Source: Patescibacteria group bacterium UBA5532
Lineage (GTDB): Bacteria; Patescibacteriota; Gracilibacteria; BD1-5; UBA2023
Length of the DNA: 6,856 nt
Assembly: GCA_002426885.1 (NCBI GenBank)
Contig: DINU01000014.1
Location: 1-6,856 of the forward strand
Direction of reading: 5' to 3'
The notes beneath the pieces were generated by a model that made no database searches, was not told the DNA's origin, and saw only the letters and a program-made list of their open reading frames with translations. A program made the position numbers and the translations under genes. This document shows, piece by piece, positions 6,644 through 6,856 of the stretch (position 1 is the stretch's first letter; every line of letters starts with the position of its first letter).

Positions 6644-6692
6644 AGGGGAATTGGTAGCTCCACTCAGTAGGGAACTTCTAGAAATGGCTGAC
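6362..6692 (+). repeat. Three-copy imperfect tandem repeat, period about 135 bases
   Basis: Unit A runs 6362-6499, unit B 6500-6637, and a shortened unit C about 6654-6692. B and C share a 33-base identity (6541-6573 and 6659-6691), while A is more diverged. The A-to-B spacing is 135 bases at the shared proline codon; B-to-C is 118, which changes the reading frame. Units A and B lie inside the upstream CDS. Confidence 0.85.
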
Positions 6693-6719
6693 GATTATCA
6701 TACTCAAAAACAGAAATAA
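6630..6719 (+). pseudogene. Out-of-frame third repeat unit (29-codon ORF or broken 3' end of the 6227 gene)
   Basis: In a different frame from the 6227 gene, ATG at 6630 opens a 29-residue reading (MPENKGELVAPLSRELLEM, then ADDYHTQKQK) ending in TAA at 6717. PLSRELLEMAD is identical to the second repeat unit of the upstream protein. It overlaps the end of that gene by 14 bases. The simplest view is that a deletion of about 17 bases shifted the frame and cut the last repeat off a longer three-unit protein. A separate, translationally coupled small protein is possible but less likely. Confidence 0.5.
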
Positions 6720-6856
6720 AAAGATCCCTCGGAGCTTTCCGGAAAAAGAAAAAAAGATTGGTTTTCTAGAGACTCTTTCACTTGTACACCATAATTACAC
6801 TACCTTTATTTTTATTGCTTTAAATTCTACCAGACTTCTTCAGTACAAAATCCAAG
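6720..6856. other. Right-end intergenic stretch, no feature supported
   Basis: This A/T-rich stretch has no ORF with recognisable content under code 25 on either strand. The only structure is a 5-bp hairpin at 6729-6742 that is too weak to call. The next gene starts beyond the window. Confidence 0.6.

Noticed and set aside
6729..6742. Hairpin as a terminator after the repeat gene
   Set aside because: The stem is only 5 bp with a G-U pair and is followed by A-rich sequence on the plus strand; on the minus strand the T run is about 6 bases away.

Overview
The window can only be read sensibly if UGA is translated as glycine (NCBI code 25). In-frame TGA falls on invariant glycines in the LSGGQ motif of an ABC ATPase, next to the catalytic serine of ClpP, in the GGK motif of a dikinase-like protein and in the pore helix of an MscS channel. 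All eight genes end in TAA or TAG and none in TGA. This points to candidate phyla Absconditabacteria (SR1) or Gracilibacteria (BD1-5), small-genome Patescibacteria/CPR bacteria. I cannot separate the two from this window. With the standard code most of these genes break into short, spurious ORFs.

Layout: (1) 2-586 (+), C-terminal part of an exporter-type ABC ATPase, cut by the window edge. (2) 639-2210 (+), a 523-residue protein with a PEP synthase/PPDK-like ATP-binding domain and a phosphohistidine swivel domain but no PEP/pyruvate barrel; it has 22 UGA codons. (3) 2227-2772 (-), a stand-alone RsbW/SpoIIAB-like GHKL ATPase, convergent with gene 2. (4) 2892-3164 (-), an HU nucleoid protein with a good terminator and a strong promoter. 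(5) 3400-4335 (+), an MscS-family channel, divergent from HU. (6) 4332-5459 (-), a GT4 glycosyltransferase whose stop codon shares one TTAA tetranucleotide with the MscS stop. (7) 5598-6200 (+), ClpP with an intact triad, divergent from gene 6. (8) 6227-6643 (+), an unrecognised 138-residue protein with a tandem repeat; a third repeat unit follows it out of frame. The last 137 bases hold nothing I can call.

The genes do not form one pathway. They are mostly single-gene units in alternating orientation (envelope transport and glycosylation, osmotic protection, chromosome packaging, proteolysis), separated by compact divergent promoter regions or by almost no space when convergent. Several promoters share a TTGCA-type -35 box with a TATAAT-like -10. 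No start codon has a convincing Shine-Dalgarno sequence. The most unusual items are the barrel-less dikinase-like protein, the orphan anti-sigma-type ATPase, the very uneven use of UGA between genes, the inverted repeat between HU and MscS, and the out-of-frame third repeat at the right end.
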